64,000 nt of DNA from Pomphorhynchus laevis (lineage: Eukaryota > Acanthocephala > Palaeacanthocephala > Echinorhynchida > Pomphorhynchidae). Of the stretch, positions 20,850 to 31,586 are shown one piece after another. Numbering within the stretch: the first letter of the stretch is position 1; every line of letters begins with the position of its first letter. The notes below the pieces were generated by a model. The model worked only from the letters and a program-made list of their open reading frames with translations, was not told the DNA's origin and searched no databases. The DNA lies in the NCBI GenBank assembly GCA_012934845.2, contig WNNJ02002176.1:124001-188000 (forward strand). The letters are read 5' to 3'. The translations under genes and the position numbers were made by a program.

Positions 20850-22210
20850 TTTATTTAGCAAAGTCAAAAAGAGGGTTTATTAAAATTTCCAAATAAATAT
20901 AGATTTTCTTAAAAACACTAATAAATACGGATAATAAAAAAGTTGTCAGTTAGAAAAAAAACACACATAACATGTCTGAGAATTCTTTCTATTTAAAGTC
21001 ATCTAATTTATGGCCTACGGTCCAGGGGATCTGAACCCTCCAGCCAATCCAACACGCCGCCTTCCGACTAAACTACCCTGGGTCTTTCATCTCATCCGAA
21101 TAGTCCGATCGAAGCAGACTATGCTGGGTAAACGAGATACGAAGAGCTTGAAAAACCTTATCCTTTGCTCTGAAGGACGTCCTCTAGAAAAAAAAGACTA
21201 ATCCCGATATAGCCCAAGTACACCATAGGCGCACCTGGGTTTTCCCTGTTTAATGACAGATGCTGGTCTCGTTTCAGGGCCAACCTAGCTCTCTTCATGA
21301 TACGTTTAAGTCTATCCAGGTCAGCATTCGCCAACCAGTTCACCGTAACGGTGAACCCCAGGTATTTTACTCTGCTCGTGAAGGTATGATAAGTCAAAAT
21401 GGAGAAGAGGGCAGAGAGTGCTAATCTCTTAAGTTTTTGCTTTGTTGCAGGGGTGCCATGGAATACTATCACCTGCGATTTGGCGGAGTTTAAAATAAGA
21501 TTGGACCGGGTTAACTGGTTTTTTAATCTTAAAAAGAATCGGCTGATGTTTAAGACTATGTCTTTGCACCTGCGTCCAGAGAACAGGGCTGTGGTATTAT
21601 AAGCGTATACCAATAGACGTTGTTCACGTTTAGATATTTTTTAAAGTTTAATAGAGGCAGTAAGAAATAAGTTTGGAAAGGGGGGATCTTGAGGCACACC
21701 CGTAATAGGGTAGAACTGACGCGCATCAGGGTCGTCTTCATAATAGAATCGCTGGTGTACAGCAGTAAAATTGTAAATGCTTGAATTTGCCCAATCCAGC
21801 CCAATGCTCTATTCTTCCAACAGACAAATTTCTCTCTTGAATATCTTCCAGAAGGAAGACTGAGCTGGATTAAAGGAAGCAATGTTAGCCCTATCTTTAC
21901 TCAGTTAAATGGAACTCTGTTGACATATTTGTCTGTAAATTGTCTAATAAACATATTAAAGAGATTTTGTCTCTCCACTGGCTGCGTAAGTGAAATCACC
22001 ACCAGATTTTCCAATCTAGGGATAGGGTAGTACCCCGCACCCTGAAAATCAAAAGATGAAACTGCACTAACCTGGTGATCTGTATTTGAAGAAAAAATCA
22101 TGTTTTTACCTAATACTTTACCGAACACAAGTGTGTTTATCATCTGGAATAATACCAGTAGCTGCTAAACTTTGTGCATTTTTATACCATTTCAGGAAAA
22201 TAGCTACACG
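20850..22210 (-). mobile_element. LINE C1, Jockey-like, internally deleted
   Basis: Minus-strand copy. It starts with the gag N terminus (22143-21901: FQGAGYYPIPRLENLVVISL), jumps over most of gag and the endonuclease into the pre-RT linker (21882, FVCWKNRALGWI), then RT motif B onward (21800-21158). The 3' UTR ends near 20850 in AAATTTTAATAAACCC, like C2. It stands head to head with C2: the 5' ends face each other across about 0.6 kb, and the flanking 250 bp form an inverted repeat. Motif C reads YAYN instead of YADD. Confidence 0.8.
21158..21882 (-). pseudogene. RT C-terminal part of LINE C1
   Basis: Pieces in two frames: linker and RT entry (about 21882-21700), motif C region MVYAYNTTALFSGRRCKD, then FFLRLKNQLTRSNLILNSAK, VIVFHGTPATKQKLKRLALS, SRVKYLGFTVTVNWLA, DLDRLKRIMKRARLALKRDQ. 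The first catalytic Asp of YADD is Tyr and the second is Asn. The reading continues below 21158 in another frame to a C-terminal FSRKAACWIGW block near 21040, which is preceded by a TAG stop also seen in C2. Dead copy. Confidence 0.75.
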
Positions 22211-22315
22211 CCGTTTAGTTCAAAGAACCAAATAAAAACAAAAAATACACTGAGCAGAAACGGGTATATATTACAAGCGAAAATATAAAAAATATAAAAA
22301 CGAACGAAACAATAC
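22060..22315 (-). repeat. Left arm of a long inverted repeat between LINEs C1 and C2
   Basis: Reads as the reverse complement of about 22880-23125. Shared blocks include CCTGAAA(T/C)GGTATAAAA, ATGCACAAA, AATACACTGAGCAGAAACG and TATTACAA. It covers the 5' end of LINE C1 and some sequence outside it. Confidence 0.7.
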
Positions 22316-22508
22316 TTAAATGTGCCGTTACACACATCTTAGAAAAACTGGTCACTGCTTGGATATTGACTCCGCAAAGATTGAGTTTGTTCAATCTCAT
22401 CTGAAAACTAAGCTTGCCCCAGACTCACTATTGATTAATTCCTATGGACATAAATATTTAGAGGGAAACACTGGAGGTTATGATCTATGCTTACATCGAT
22501 ATGTTTAG
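22312..22508 (+). pseudogene. C-terminal end of a PLE of the ordinary type (after GIY-YIG)
   Basis: The plus-strand frame reads ILKCAVT, then KTGHCLDIDSAKI, LKTKLAPDSLLI and NTGGYDLCLHRYV before a stop. This is the pattern that follows the GIY-YIG core in PLEs with a C-terminal endonuclease: a TGH…D…AKI block, a Glu-less E-L-I helix (here PDSLLI) and a final short basic tail. Only the last ~60 residues remain. It lies between the head-to-head LINEs C1 and C2 and is followed by the hammerhead-like inverted repeat. Confidence 0.55.
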
Positions 22509-22652
22509 CACTGATTGTCTACTTTATATTTTGATCTAATTTAAATTTATTTGTAGTTGATTTTTTTGTCTCTGAAATTTCAATTGTATTGTTTAATTTT
22601 TTAATCTGTGAAGAATTATTAGAGCTGGATTAAAGAAAAGATGAAATTATTT

Positions 22653-22753
22653 TTGATATTTCGCTAACTTCTGTTAGCATCTTCAGAAAATTACTGAAGA
22701 TGATTTTCTGAGTAATTTACCTGAGATACTAACAGAAGTTAGCGAAATATCAA
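22653..22753. ncRNA. Candidate hammerhead-ribozyme-like cores in inverted pair (PLE-associated)
   Basis: Left arm 22653-22686 and right arm 22721-22753 are inverted copies. On the minus strand the left arm reads CTGAAGA, then T, a GCTAAC-AGAA-GTTAGC hairpin, then GAAATATC. CUGANGA, stem II and GAAA are the hammerhead core, and such ribozymes are known at PLE ends. The extra T between CTGAAGA and the stem departs from the standard core, and the right arm has CTGAGAT in place of CTGAAGA. Stems I and III were not established, so activity is unknown. Confidence 0.45.
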
Positions 22754-22879
22754 CAAGTTTCCTCTTTTTGATCCTGTTCCACTTATTCTTTATCAATAAT
22801 GGATCATTATCAACTATTTAAAATGTTTATCTTGTATTATGTTTTCTTTTGATTGCAATGAAAATCAATTACTAATTGA

Positions 22880-23125
22880 TTTTGTTTTGTTGGTTTTTAT
22901 ATATTTTATATATTTTTGATTGTAATACACACTCGTTTCTGCTCAGTGTATTTTTTATTTTGTTCTTTAAACTAACCGATCTGTAGAAGTTTTCCTGAAA
23001 CGGTATAAAAATGCACAAACTTTAACAGCTACTGATACAATTTCTGATGATGAACACATTTGTGTTTAAAAATTTAAATCAAAAATTAAAACGATGATGT
23101 TTGATGAAAATTTAATCAGTTGCGG
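22880..23125 (+). repeat. Right arm of the long inverted repeat between LINEs C1 and C2
   Basis: Partner of 22060-22315. Covers the 5' end of LINE C2. The central 22316-22880 holds a PLE remnant and its own smaller inverted repeat. Confidence 0.7.
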
Positions 23126-24300
23126 AGCTTCAAAAGAAAACAATTCAAGCAAAATGGACATTTCGAAAAGTAAAACGTTGATCTCTACAATTCCTGATAA
23201 ACAAGTAAGTGAATTTTCTGCTATTAATTTGCCAGGAGAGGGGGTACTCCCCCAATCCCTAAACTTAAAAACCTTACTGTTATCTCAATGTCACAACCTT
23301 TGGAAGGCACAATTTATTCAATGTCTTTTTAAGACCATTTATTGCGAAATATGCCAACCGAATCCTGTTCAATTCGGTCAAATTTCATGAATCAGAAATA
23401 AAAATTTCCTTCGCAACCTCTGATATTGCGAAGGATTATGAGATCTTTGATTCGAATCTGAAACATCTGGGTTCGATTCACTTTAAACACATTCTAGCAT
23501 CTGTCAAAGTGAACAATCTTCCGCCGTATCTAGGCGAAAATGATATCGAAGTTCTGAAAAAAGTTTACAAAATTTCAAACTTCCGGTGTGTCATAGGGAA
23601 AAGTGGATTTCCACTTCCTGTAGGTTTCTGTTCATCCCCTATCGAGCATGCCGAAACCCTTGCTAAATCGTCATATAATCCCTTTTTAGGGTACAAATTA
23701 CGTTTTACAGTTATGAGTGCAGAGGATCTTACCTACCCCCCACTGTAACGCATGCCATAAATAGGGGGCACTGGGCCTCAAACTGCTCCAGATCAAAGAC
23801 ATGCGGAGTCTGTAGTCTCCCATCATGCAAAAGTATTGGTTCCGGGGAGAAGTGCGTTTCACCCGCCCTATGCTCAAACTGTGGTTGGAGCCATCCTGCA
23901 TGGTCTCGTAAATGTGCATGCTTTAAAGATTACCGAAGCAACTTCTTCTGTAGTCAAGATACCCGATTCAACTTATTCTGGCGCGGCCTCAAGGATGACA
24001 GACAAGGACATCCTGAGTGTTATGGACGTTAAGATACATTCTGCTATCAAAAATGTGGAAAATATGGTCTCCGCCTTGGTCTCTGCACTTTATTCAAGTC
24101 CGGGAGTTTCCACTCAGCATGCTTTACCTAGCTCGAAAAAGAGGGGGCCTCGGCTCACGTCGTTCCCCCCATTAAGAACGAGAAGCTCCTGAAGAAGAAA
24201 GACGAGTCGGCTTCACAGGGAAATGAAGACAATGCCCATGGGCAAGTGCTAGCCCAGGACAGAGTTGGTGACGGGAAGGGCAACCTTTCCGCCCCTAGCT
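23094..24300 (+). pseudogene. Gag-like ORF1 of LINE C2
   Basis: Segments in order: N terminus from ATG 23094 (SGAS… SKTLISTIPDKQVSEFSAIN, PGEGVLPQSLNLK), RNA-binding region (about 23395-23700: ILASVKVNNLPPYL, FRCVIGKSGFPLPVGFCSSP, LGYKLRFTVMSAEDLTYPP), a Cys/His region (23740-23890: C..C..GHWASNC, CGVCSL, CSNCGWSH) that is partly out of frame, and a C-terminal domain (23836-24192: MTDKDILSVMDVKIHSAIKN). The RRM-plus-CCHC layout is that of Jockey/I-type ORF1 proteins, which bind element RNA. At least four frame breaks. Confidence 0.75.
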
Positions 24301-24339
24301 CTGTCTAGGGATGAGGCAATCCCATCCAGCTAACCTAAC

Positions 24340-26430
24340 ACAATGCAGAGTACTTGTTAGCCTTTTTCACTGAATATTCTTCAGTGGAATTCGGGAGGAG
24401 ATTCTGCCCTTAGACTTCTATCTGGTAGAAATGCAGATGTTATAGTCCTTCAGGAAACGCGATCTATCCGTCTCCACAGGACATTACTCGATTCATCCCT
24501 AAGCACATTTGTTCCCACTATACTCCGTACATAACCCCGCCTCACTCCTCTTCATCTCAAGGACTCTTGACCTTAGTTAAATGCTCCTTAAGATCGTCCC
24601 TTCTACTCAACTATTCTTGTCCAGCCCTTTCTTGTTTAGTAGTTTCACTCTATAAGAACGGTAAACGCCTCAGTATAGCCAATGTCTACATCCGTCCAGG
24701 TGAGATTAACAAGAACCGTGACCTCCTTGATAGGATAATTGACAGCGGTTATGACATGGTACTAGGTGACTTCAACGACAGAACTGGTCGTTGGATTAAT
24801 GCAGCACTCCGCAGAGCCAGGAACGATTATCTTATTCATAAACCTCTTTCCCCCATCTTTCATTGCACATCAACTAATTCACTCCTCGATTTATTACTGC
24901 TCCATGAAAGGTGGTTGTTATAACCATTCTGTACGGAGCAGTCGCGACAACATCTGTCCACCTATCATGACCTAATTAGTTCGCGGATAGAAGAGGATAC
25001 GCTGCTTCGAAGAAGATTCCACTTTGACCCGATCAGAGTGGCCTTCTTTCAGTTAGCTATCCAACGCTTCTCCCATAGTGACTTTGGAGGAGTCACTATC
25101 CTTACATAATTTTGGTGCCACTCAATCTCCTCAGCCAATCCCGCTTTCGGTATACTTCATAAGTTGGGATTTATCTGTCACAGATATCCTTAACTCATGG
25201 GGGCCTCTTCCGGGCACCTTGAAATCCGTCGCTCCACTCTCTTCTCGTGCCTGTCAGCTTTTGACAGCCGATCAAAGAAGATAAGTGGCCGTAACAATGG
25301 TTTTAGCCGCCCCATCTGATGTGGCCGGCATCAACATTAGTAGACGTATATTTCTACCTAAAAAACCCGGTCTCATGTCCTAAAGACCTGCGGCCCATAT
25401 CGATTCAAAATTCCCTCGTATCGATTTACGAAAAAGCGCTTTTAGGCGAAATTTAATCCCACCAAGTTCCCATGGGTTCGTCAAAGGTCGCTCGTTCCAT
25501 TCAGCTGTAGGTGAAGTGCATCAGTTCTGTCAGGATAATAGCCATAAACTTGCTGTGGCTGTTTTCCTTGATTTTTCTGCTGCATTTTACCGCATCTCCA
25601 TTCCTTTTGTTATCTCTTCTCTAAGGTCCCTCGGGTTGCCTGCGAGAATTGTTAACAGGGTGGAGATACTGCTGTACATCAAGCGATTCTATTATGAAGA
25701 CGACCCTGATGCGCGTCAGTTCTACCCTATTACGGGTGTGCCTCAAGGATCACCACTTTCTCCTATCTTATATCTTGCTGCCTTCATTGAACTTTTTAAA
25801 ATGTTTAAACGTGAACAACGTCTTGTGATATACGCTTATGATACCACAGTCCTGTTCTCTGAACGCAGGTGCAAAGACGTAGTCTCGGACATCAGCCGAT
25901 TCTTTTAAGATTAAAATACCAGTTAACCCGCTTCAATCTTATTTTAAACTATGCTTTATCGCAGGTGATAGTATTCTATGGCACCCCTGCAACAAAGAAA
26001 AAATTTAAGAGATTAGTACTCTCTGCGTTCTCGATTTTGACTAATCAACTACTCCCTACTTTCACGAGTCGAGTAAAATACCTGGGGTCCACCGTTACGG
26101 TGAACTGGCATGCGAAAGCGGACCTGGATAGACTTAAACGTATCCTAAAGAGAGCTAGGTGGGCCCTGAAACAGGACTAGCATATGTCATTGAAAGGGAC
26201 AACCCAGGTTTGTCTCTGGTGTACTTGGGCTATCTCGTGATTAGTCTTCTTTTCTAGATGACGTCCTCCAGAGCAAAGGCTAAGGTTTTTCAAGCTCTTC
26301 GTCTCTCGTTTACCCAGCATAGTCTGCCTCGATAGGACTCTTCAGATGGGGTGAAAGACCCCGGGTAGTTTAGTCGGAAGGCGGCGTGTTTGATTAATTG
26401 GAGGGCTCAGATCCCTCTGGACTTGAGGTA
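24340..26430 (+). pseudogene. ORF2 (APE endonuclease and RT) of LINE C2
   Basis: Endonuclease: VLQETRSIR (Glu), SCLVVSLYKNGKRLSIANVY, VLGDFNDRTGRW (GDFN near 24762), CTSTNSLLDLLLLH. RT: SFVKGRSFHSAVGE, AVAVFLDFSAAFYRISI (motif A; Tyr in place of Asp after AF), ITGVPQGSPLSPILYLAAF (motif B), VIYAYDTTVLFS (motif C with Tyr for the first Asp), SRVKYLGSTVTVNW and DLDRLKRILKRARWALK. The motif order is complete, but catalytic positions and frame are damaged. Confidence 0.8.
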
Positions 26431-26640
26431 GTAATGATATGATTCGGAAGGCTACGATAATTGGTGTTGAATTACCTTCAGTGTGGTTTTTCTTTTTTCC
26501 TGTTTTGCTGTTTTAGTTAGATTGACACTTGTTATGTATTATTTATTTAAGAAAATCATTTATTTTTTATTTATATTTTTTTAAAAATTTTAATAAACCC
26601 ACGTTTTGATTTTGCTATAATGAAAATAGTTCCTGATGAT

Positions 26641-27849
26641 AGTATAGTTCCTAAATAATAGTGGTTCCTGATTATAGCAGTAGCTATTGAAATAGTAAAC
26701 TGAATCTTTTTATCGAATGAATTGTAGTTTATATTAATAAATTGTATTTTATTTTATTATTATATTTAATACGTAAACTCGGTTAGCTGATTTGATTCTT
26801 TGGTTCCATTCTATAAATAAAACCGATATGAAGAAACAATTATTATTAAGTCTTGTAAATTATTATTAGTCTGGTCAATTATTATCTAGTCTGGTAGATC
26901 GCTCTAGTTGCATAAGCCGGAATGCGAGTTCTTTGTTCGATCACAAAGGAATATTGAAAGAATAACTTAAAAATATTAAAGACGATTTGGAAAAAAGTGC
27001 AAGGATAAATGTTTATTGGCCCATTTATTGGAAGCATTATTTTGCAAATGTTCTTGCATTTCTAAATAATAATGTACAGAGCTCTAGCCAAAATGTTACC
27101 AAAACAAGTCAAATCCAGAAAAAACGTTTACTCGTAATTTAGTCATCTGTCGCGACTTTATCCACTGTGTAATCACCGATTACAATTAACCAGCAGTGAT
27201 TATAGAATCTGGGAGCTTATTTCGTAGATGTATTAAGAACTCGATGTGAAATCTGGCATTACGCAAACACTTACAGTGATCTAATATATTTTTAAATATA
27301 ATGAATCACTCCGACGACCTAACTTATCATTTATCGATACGCACCCGATACACAACTATCTTCCTTAACGATTTCTATATTTATACATGTATCTTTTAGA
27401 AAAATTATAAAAATTTCGTAATTAATATAAGAGGTTGATTTTTTTTTCAACATTATGAATTCGAGCATGAATAGCATTTATCAGATATATTTGAAATAAA
27501 ATATATCTTATATATCTTAAACGTATGGGTAAACTTTTACAGACTTTTATTCTCTTCCAAATTTAATCAGAGATTGTCTTAATGTTAACTATGTCCACTT
27601 TATTGTATAAGCATGCCTTGATATTATTATTGACTTCATTAATGCCGCTCAGACTTGGTGCGAATCTCTATCTTTGTATATCTTAATAATTATGTTTGAA
27701 CATATTACAGCTGTATGTCCACAATCATAACAATTCTTCAATTCGACATTCTGAATCCATTGTAAATTAAATTTAAAAAATTCTTTATCGTGTTTATGTA
27801 TCTTCTTGTAGAGTGTTTATGTCTAGTTTACCCGATGGCCGTTTCTTTT
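26641..27849. other. AT-rich spacer, nothing recognised
   Basis: No open frame of note and no repeat shared with the rest of the window that I can see. A short stretch at 26620-26700 repeats GTTCCTGA/GTTCCTAA-like units (AGTTCCTGATGATAG, AGTTCCTAAATAATAG, GGTTCCTGATTATAG). Confidence 0.5.
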
Positions 27850-28690
27850 CAATAGTTCTTATTAGTTTTTTGATTAAGGATTATTAGTCTCTTAATTGTA
27901 TTTCCAGTTCTAAAATCTTTCTATAATATCACTTTGGTTCCTTTGCTACTAAATTCATATCTTTATCCACTAAGTTTAGCATATCCTGTCTATCATATAA
28001 CTTGTTGCATACTACATCATAGAAGGCTATGTTCCTTGAGTTAGTTTTAGAATCAATTATTTCAAACATTCTTTAAATGCAGATCACTTGTGATTGTATC
28101 CTTTATTCATATCTTCAAAATTAGCACATCTTCTACTCAATTTATTTGGACACGAGTGAGACTCCGCACACTGTACACATGCTGGTTGTTCTCTCACACA
28201 TTAACGAGAAATGACCAACCACCTTTGATAGTGAAAACACTAAGTATAGGTCCAATTATCTAATTTTCATTAAATATCCCAATAAAAACTTACTGATCTC
28301 TTTATTTGCGGTCTAGCATCTTTAAACACTTTTAACTTAGAAAGTGCACCCCTGATGATCACTGTGATGTCACCAAACGTCCCTCTCCTTGCAATTTCAA
28401 ACTTATTCGCTTTTGAAAAAATCACGTAGAGCCTTTATCTCATTTACACTTAAATAGTTCGGAATGTGCTTTGTTATAGCTGTAGCGTAAATCGAAAGGT
28501 ATTTAATGAATACCCCTTCTTTAATGAACTTAATTAAATATGGTATATCCCCGTTCTTAAGTTTATCACATTTAAATGCTATTCTAGTATAATAACCATC
28601 TTTCTTACAATTTAATTAGCAGCATATTTTTCTTATAATTTGAAAGCCAAGTGTTCCCCATCCAATATTTTGTGTGGTTGTCGTGTGTAA
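27850..28690 (-). pseudogene. Gag-like ORF1 relic D (Jockey/I-type LINE), distinct from family C
   Basis: The minus strand reads GYYTRIAFKCDKLKNGDIPY and ITKHIPNYLSVNEIKALRDF, then a stretch ending in VFTIKGGWSFLV. A Cys/His region near 28190-28120 follows (CVQCAESHSCPNKLSRRC, NKGYNHK), then DSKTNSRNIAFYDVV. A nucleic-acid-binding domain followed by zinc knuckles and a short helical block (…NIAFYDV…) is typical of Jockey/I-type ORF1. It is split by several stops, and no matching ORF2 is visible. The sequence is not close to the family C gag. Confidence 0.55.
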
Positions 28691-28921
28691 AAGATAATTT
28701 CAATATATAGTTCTCTTATTTTATTGGCAACAAGAGTTGGTCAGAACATAAAATTTACTCATTCTTATTTAGAATTGAAATTACATCTCTCCATCTCCAC
28801 CATTCATCACAAAGTAGGTATTGTTACCAACTTTACTATAATAATAAAGATTATTTTACATAACAAAAACTAATCATGCAAAATAAAGTTCGGTTAAACA
28901 ATTAAACAAAATAACGTCCGG
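28691..28921. other. Short spacer, nothing recognised
   Basis: AT-rich sequence between relic D and the 3' end of LINE C4. Confidence 0.5.
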
Positions 28922-29266
28922 TTAAAAAGTATTGTCCAATTGCACTAGACGGTCTTTGTTAAAACGGACTGAGGGATCAGCACTCTCCAGCATACACCAA
29001 CGCGCCGCTTTTTGGCTGAACCACTCAGGGTCTCTCACACACCTAAGAGTCCAGTCGAGGCGGACAATGGTAGATAATCTCGAGATGAAATGATTGATAA
29101 ATCTTAGTATCTGATAATGGGGAGGTCCTCTAGAAAAGAACACTAATCCCGAAATTGCTCAGTTACCCTTGAGGCGTACCTGAACCCTCTTTCTTAATAA
29201 CAGTTGCTGGACCCGTTTCAGAGCCCATCTAGCTCTCTTCAGGACACTTTTAAATCTATTAATCAA
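28922..29266 (-). pseudogene. C terminus of LINE C4 ORF2, 3' of the PLE insertion
   Basis: Reads ADLINRFKSVLKRARWALKR near 29260-29210, then FFSRGPPHYQILRFINHFIS and RLSTIVRLDWTLRCVRDPEW with FSQKAARWCM. Matches C3 residues after TVNWSAK. The TGG (Trp) that is a stop in C1 and C2 is intact here. Confidence 0.75.
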
Positions 29267-29631
29267 ATCAGCTAACTGAGTCTACGTATTGTTATATAAT
29301 TATAAAATAAACAAAACATAATAATGCTAAATCAAAATTTAATAATTAAATAATAAAATTAATAATTGTTTTTAGATTTTCTATAATTTAAATCAAGTTA
29401 AAATAAAAAATTGAAATTTAAAATAAACGTCATTTTTATGAATTGACTAAAAGATAACAGACGTTGTATCAGAACAAGAATAAAAGGTCATCATGAGGAA
29501 CTGCTATGCTATCAGGTTTCGGCCCCTAACTCCTCTACCCAACATAGCAGCGGGGCCAAATACGTGTTAAGGACGTATTTCCTCTGAAATAACTATCTAG
29601 TATCTTATTCTAATACAAAGTATATTATTTA

Positions 29632-29964
29632 TTATCCATCCATAAAAATTTGCCACTTAAGTTTAAATTTATTCTTTATATTATTGTGTTGATTTATATA
29701 TTTTACTATTTTCTGCTTGATGTTATTTTTATAGTAACCTAGTTTAAAATATGTATCTATTAAATTATTTAAATGATTTTGAAGAAAGCCAATATCATTA
29801 CATATTGTTGCAATTCTTAAAATTTCATTATTTAATGTATTATATTTTATATTATATGGTATGCATAAATGCTCATGCAAAAATATGTTTCTTGTAAATT
29901 TAAATATGTCATCTTTACGATATAAATTAATAGTAGTTTTAGTTAATGTTAATTTAATGTTCAT
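29632..29964 (-). pseudogene. RT thumb and C terminus of Naiad A
   Basis: 110 codons: MNIKLTLTKTTINLYRKDD, FKFTRNIFLHEHLCIPYNI, EILRIATICNDIGFLQNHLN, LIDTYFKLGYYKNNIKQKIV and a final KLKWQIFMDG stop. It contains the PLE pattern of a Ser/His strand followed by an E..R..L..GY helix pair, here degenerated to NHLNNLIDTYFKLGY. There is no endonuclease after it, confirming the permuted order. Confidence 0.8.
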
Positions 29965-29981
29965 ATCTAGATATACACCTT

Positions 29982-30647
29982 CTAGTAAACGTGTATATTG
30001 GTTTTGTTAAGAATAAGGCTTTCTGTATAAATTTGTTCACTAATTGAATAAAAATTATTAGAATTAAATACACATATATCATCAATGTATCGAAATATAT
30101 ATTTCATATATTTATATAGTTTAGATTTAGTTTTTACACAGTTATGAACAAATTCATATTCTATAAAGCTTAAAAACAAGTCAGCTATAATTGGGATACT
30201 ATTACCACCCATTGTAACACCTTTTACTTGTCTAAATATAGATGTCCCTACTTTTAAATAATTTTGATTTATCAAAATATTTAAGGATTCTATTAATTCA
30301 ATTTTATCCATATATTTATATTTACTTGATGGTTTAATTTTTATAAGATAGGCGTTATTAGTATCTGATTCAACCTTTATACCCTTTTTATCCATTATAG
30401 AACAGTGACTTGTAATAATTGTTTCTAAACTCAACTCACTACGTTCATATGTTGGATTTATATTTAAATCATTAGAATTAACCTCTTTCATTAGTATATC
30501 ATAATAAAGCTTTTTGCATATGAAGACAAAGTTATTACTAGCTTTATCAATAGTTGTTATTATATAGTTATCCTTTAATTTAGTAAGTTCTTTATACATA
30601 TCTTTATTAATTTGATCTTTCCTTTTGTAATTGTTTGTTATTTTCAT
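29982..30647 (-). pseudogene. Reverse transcriptase core of Naiad A
   Basis: 221 codons: DNYIITTIDKASNNFVFICK (PLE RT block 2a equivalent of PADKG), IKIKPSSKYKYMDKIELIES, TSIFRQVKGVTMGGNSIPII followed by ADLFLSFIEYEF (motif B with GVTMGG), YMKYIFRYIDDICVFNS (motif C with the catalytic YIDD). The RT start (about 30820-30650) is in another frame. PLE RTs are related to telomerase RT. The catalytic Asp pair is intact. The segment after NKTN continues in a different frame at 29964. Confidence 0.85.
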
Positions 30648-30829
30648 TTTATTTTTAATCTTATCAAATATATAATCTTTCCAAATGTTTATCTTAGATA
30701 TATTCGTGCTTTCACTATTAATCAGCTTACTGAAGTAATCATTTAAGTTATTATATAACGAATTGTAAATTTTATTTTTGTCGTTGTTATTATTTAATCT
30801 ATATTTATACCCTTTTGATAGCAGCTTTC

Positions 30830-31549
30830 TTAATTCATAATATTATCGTTACATATTGATTTTAATTCTTTATTATAATTACAAATTTTTCGTCCTAATG
30901 GTGTTAGGAGTTGATACTTTAGTTTAGGAATATATTTACTTAAATTTAACCCTATTATTTCTTTACTTTTAGAATTATTTAAAAGTCCGGCTATATTTAT
31001 GTTATCTATACATTTATTAATGAAGTTTATGGTTAATGTATATTTTCTATTGTTATTATTAACATTTATTGTACGATTATAGTATTTTGTATTACAACTG
31101 TCTATTATACAACTTAGCCTATCATAGTCGCTAATTAATTTTTGATTTATTGAACATATGATATCTTTAGAAAAATTTCTTATATCTACATAAAGATCTT
31201 TCAACTTATTATCACTTAAAAGTTGTTTTAATATTTCTAATTGTTCATTTATATACATATCTTTTTTAATATTTTTAACTCTATTTTTTCTATTCCTTTT
31301 ATCACCATGACTTCTTGGTTTGCGTTTAACCGGATTATTATAATATAGTTGTTTATTATGTATTATACTACTTCTGCCGATTTCTTGTACCACATCATTC
31401 AATCCTAATGGGTACATGGAATTAAGCGTTTTAATCCAAAAATCTTCTTTTTCTAATAGTTTTTGATTTAATATTAAAATGTTTTCTTCGATAATATGTT
31501 CTAAAATAAATAATTTACAATTTTTAATATCATGTACTATTAATCTCAT
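30830..31549 (-). CDS. Linker region of Naiad A (end of GIY-YIG to RT)
   Basis: 239 open codons: the end of the endonuclease (KLFILEHII, ILNQKLLEKEDFWIKTLNSM, YPLGLNDVVQEIGRSS), a basic segment (KRKPRSHGDKRNRKNRVKNI) and a helical part (ISDYDRLSCIIDSC, INFINKCIDNINIAGLLNNS, YIPKLKYQLLTPLGRKICNY). YPLGLN and the basic segment are typical of the part after a PLE GIY-YIG. It stops at NDNIMN, just where copy C continues into the CNC motif. Confidence 0.75.
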   Translation of the reverse strand: MRLIVHDIKNCKLFILEHIIEENILILNQKLLEKEDFWIKTLNSMYPLGLNDVVQEIGRSSIIHNKQLYYNNPVKRKPRSHGDKRNRKNRVKNIKKDMYINEQLEILKQLLSDNKLKDLYVDIRNFSKDIICSINQKLISDYDRLSCIIDSCNTKYYNRTINVNNNNRKYTLTINFINKCIDNINIAGLLNNSKSKEIIGLNLSKYIPKLKYQLLTPLGRKICNYNKELKSICNDNIMN

Positions 31550-31586
31550 ATGTTTATGGAATATAGTTTGACTATTATGCTGTATA

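Larger units (their letters stand above)
22970..26640 (+). mobile_element. LINE C2, Jockey-like, nearly full length but frame-broken
   Basis: Plus-strand copy with gag (23090-24300), APE endonuclease (24340-24925), linker (24960-25300), RT (25380-26180) and C terminus (26180-26430). The 3' UTR ends near 26640 in TTAATAAACCCACG and TTTGCTATAATG. Each domain is present, but stops and frameshifts separate them. It shares with C1 the Tyr in YADD and a TAG in the C-terminal block. Confidence 0.85.

Noticed and set aside
21010-21080. tRNA-like GATCTGAACCCTCC segment
   Set aside because: It is the reverse strand of the LINE C1 C-terminal coding region (also present in C2 and C3); no cloverleaf.
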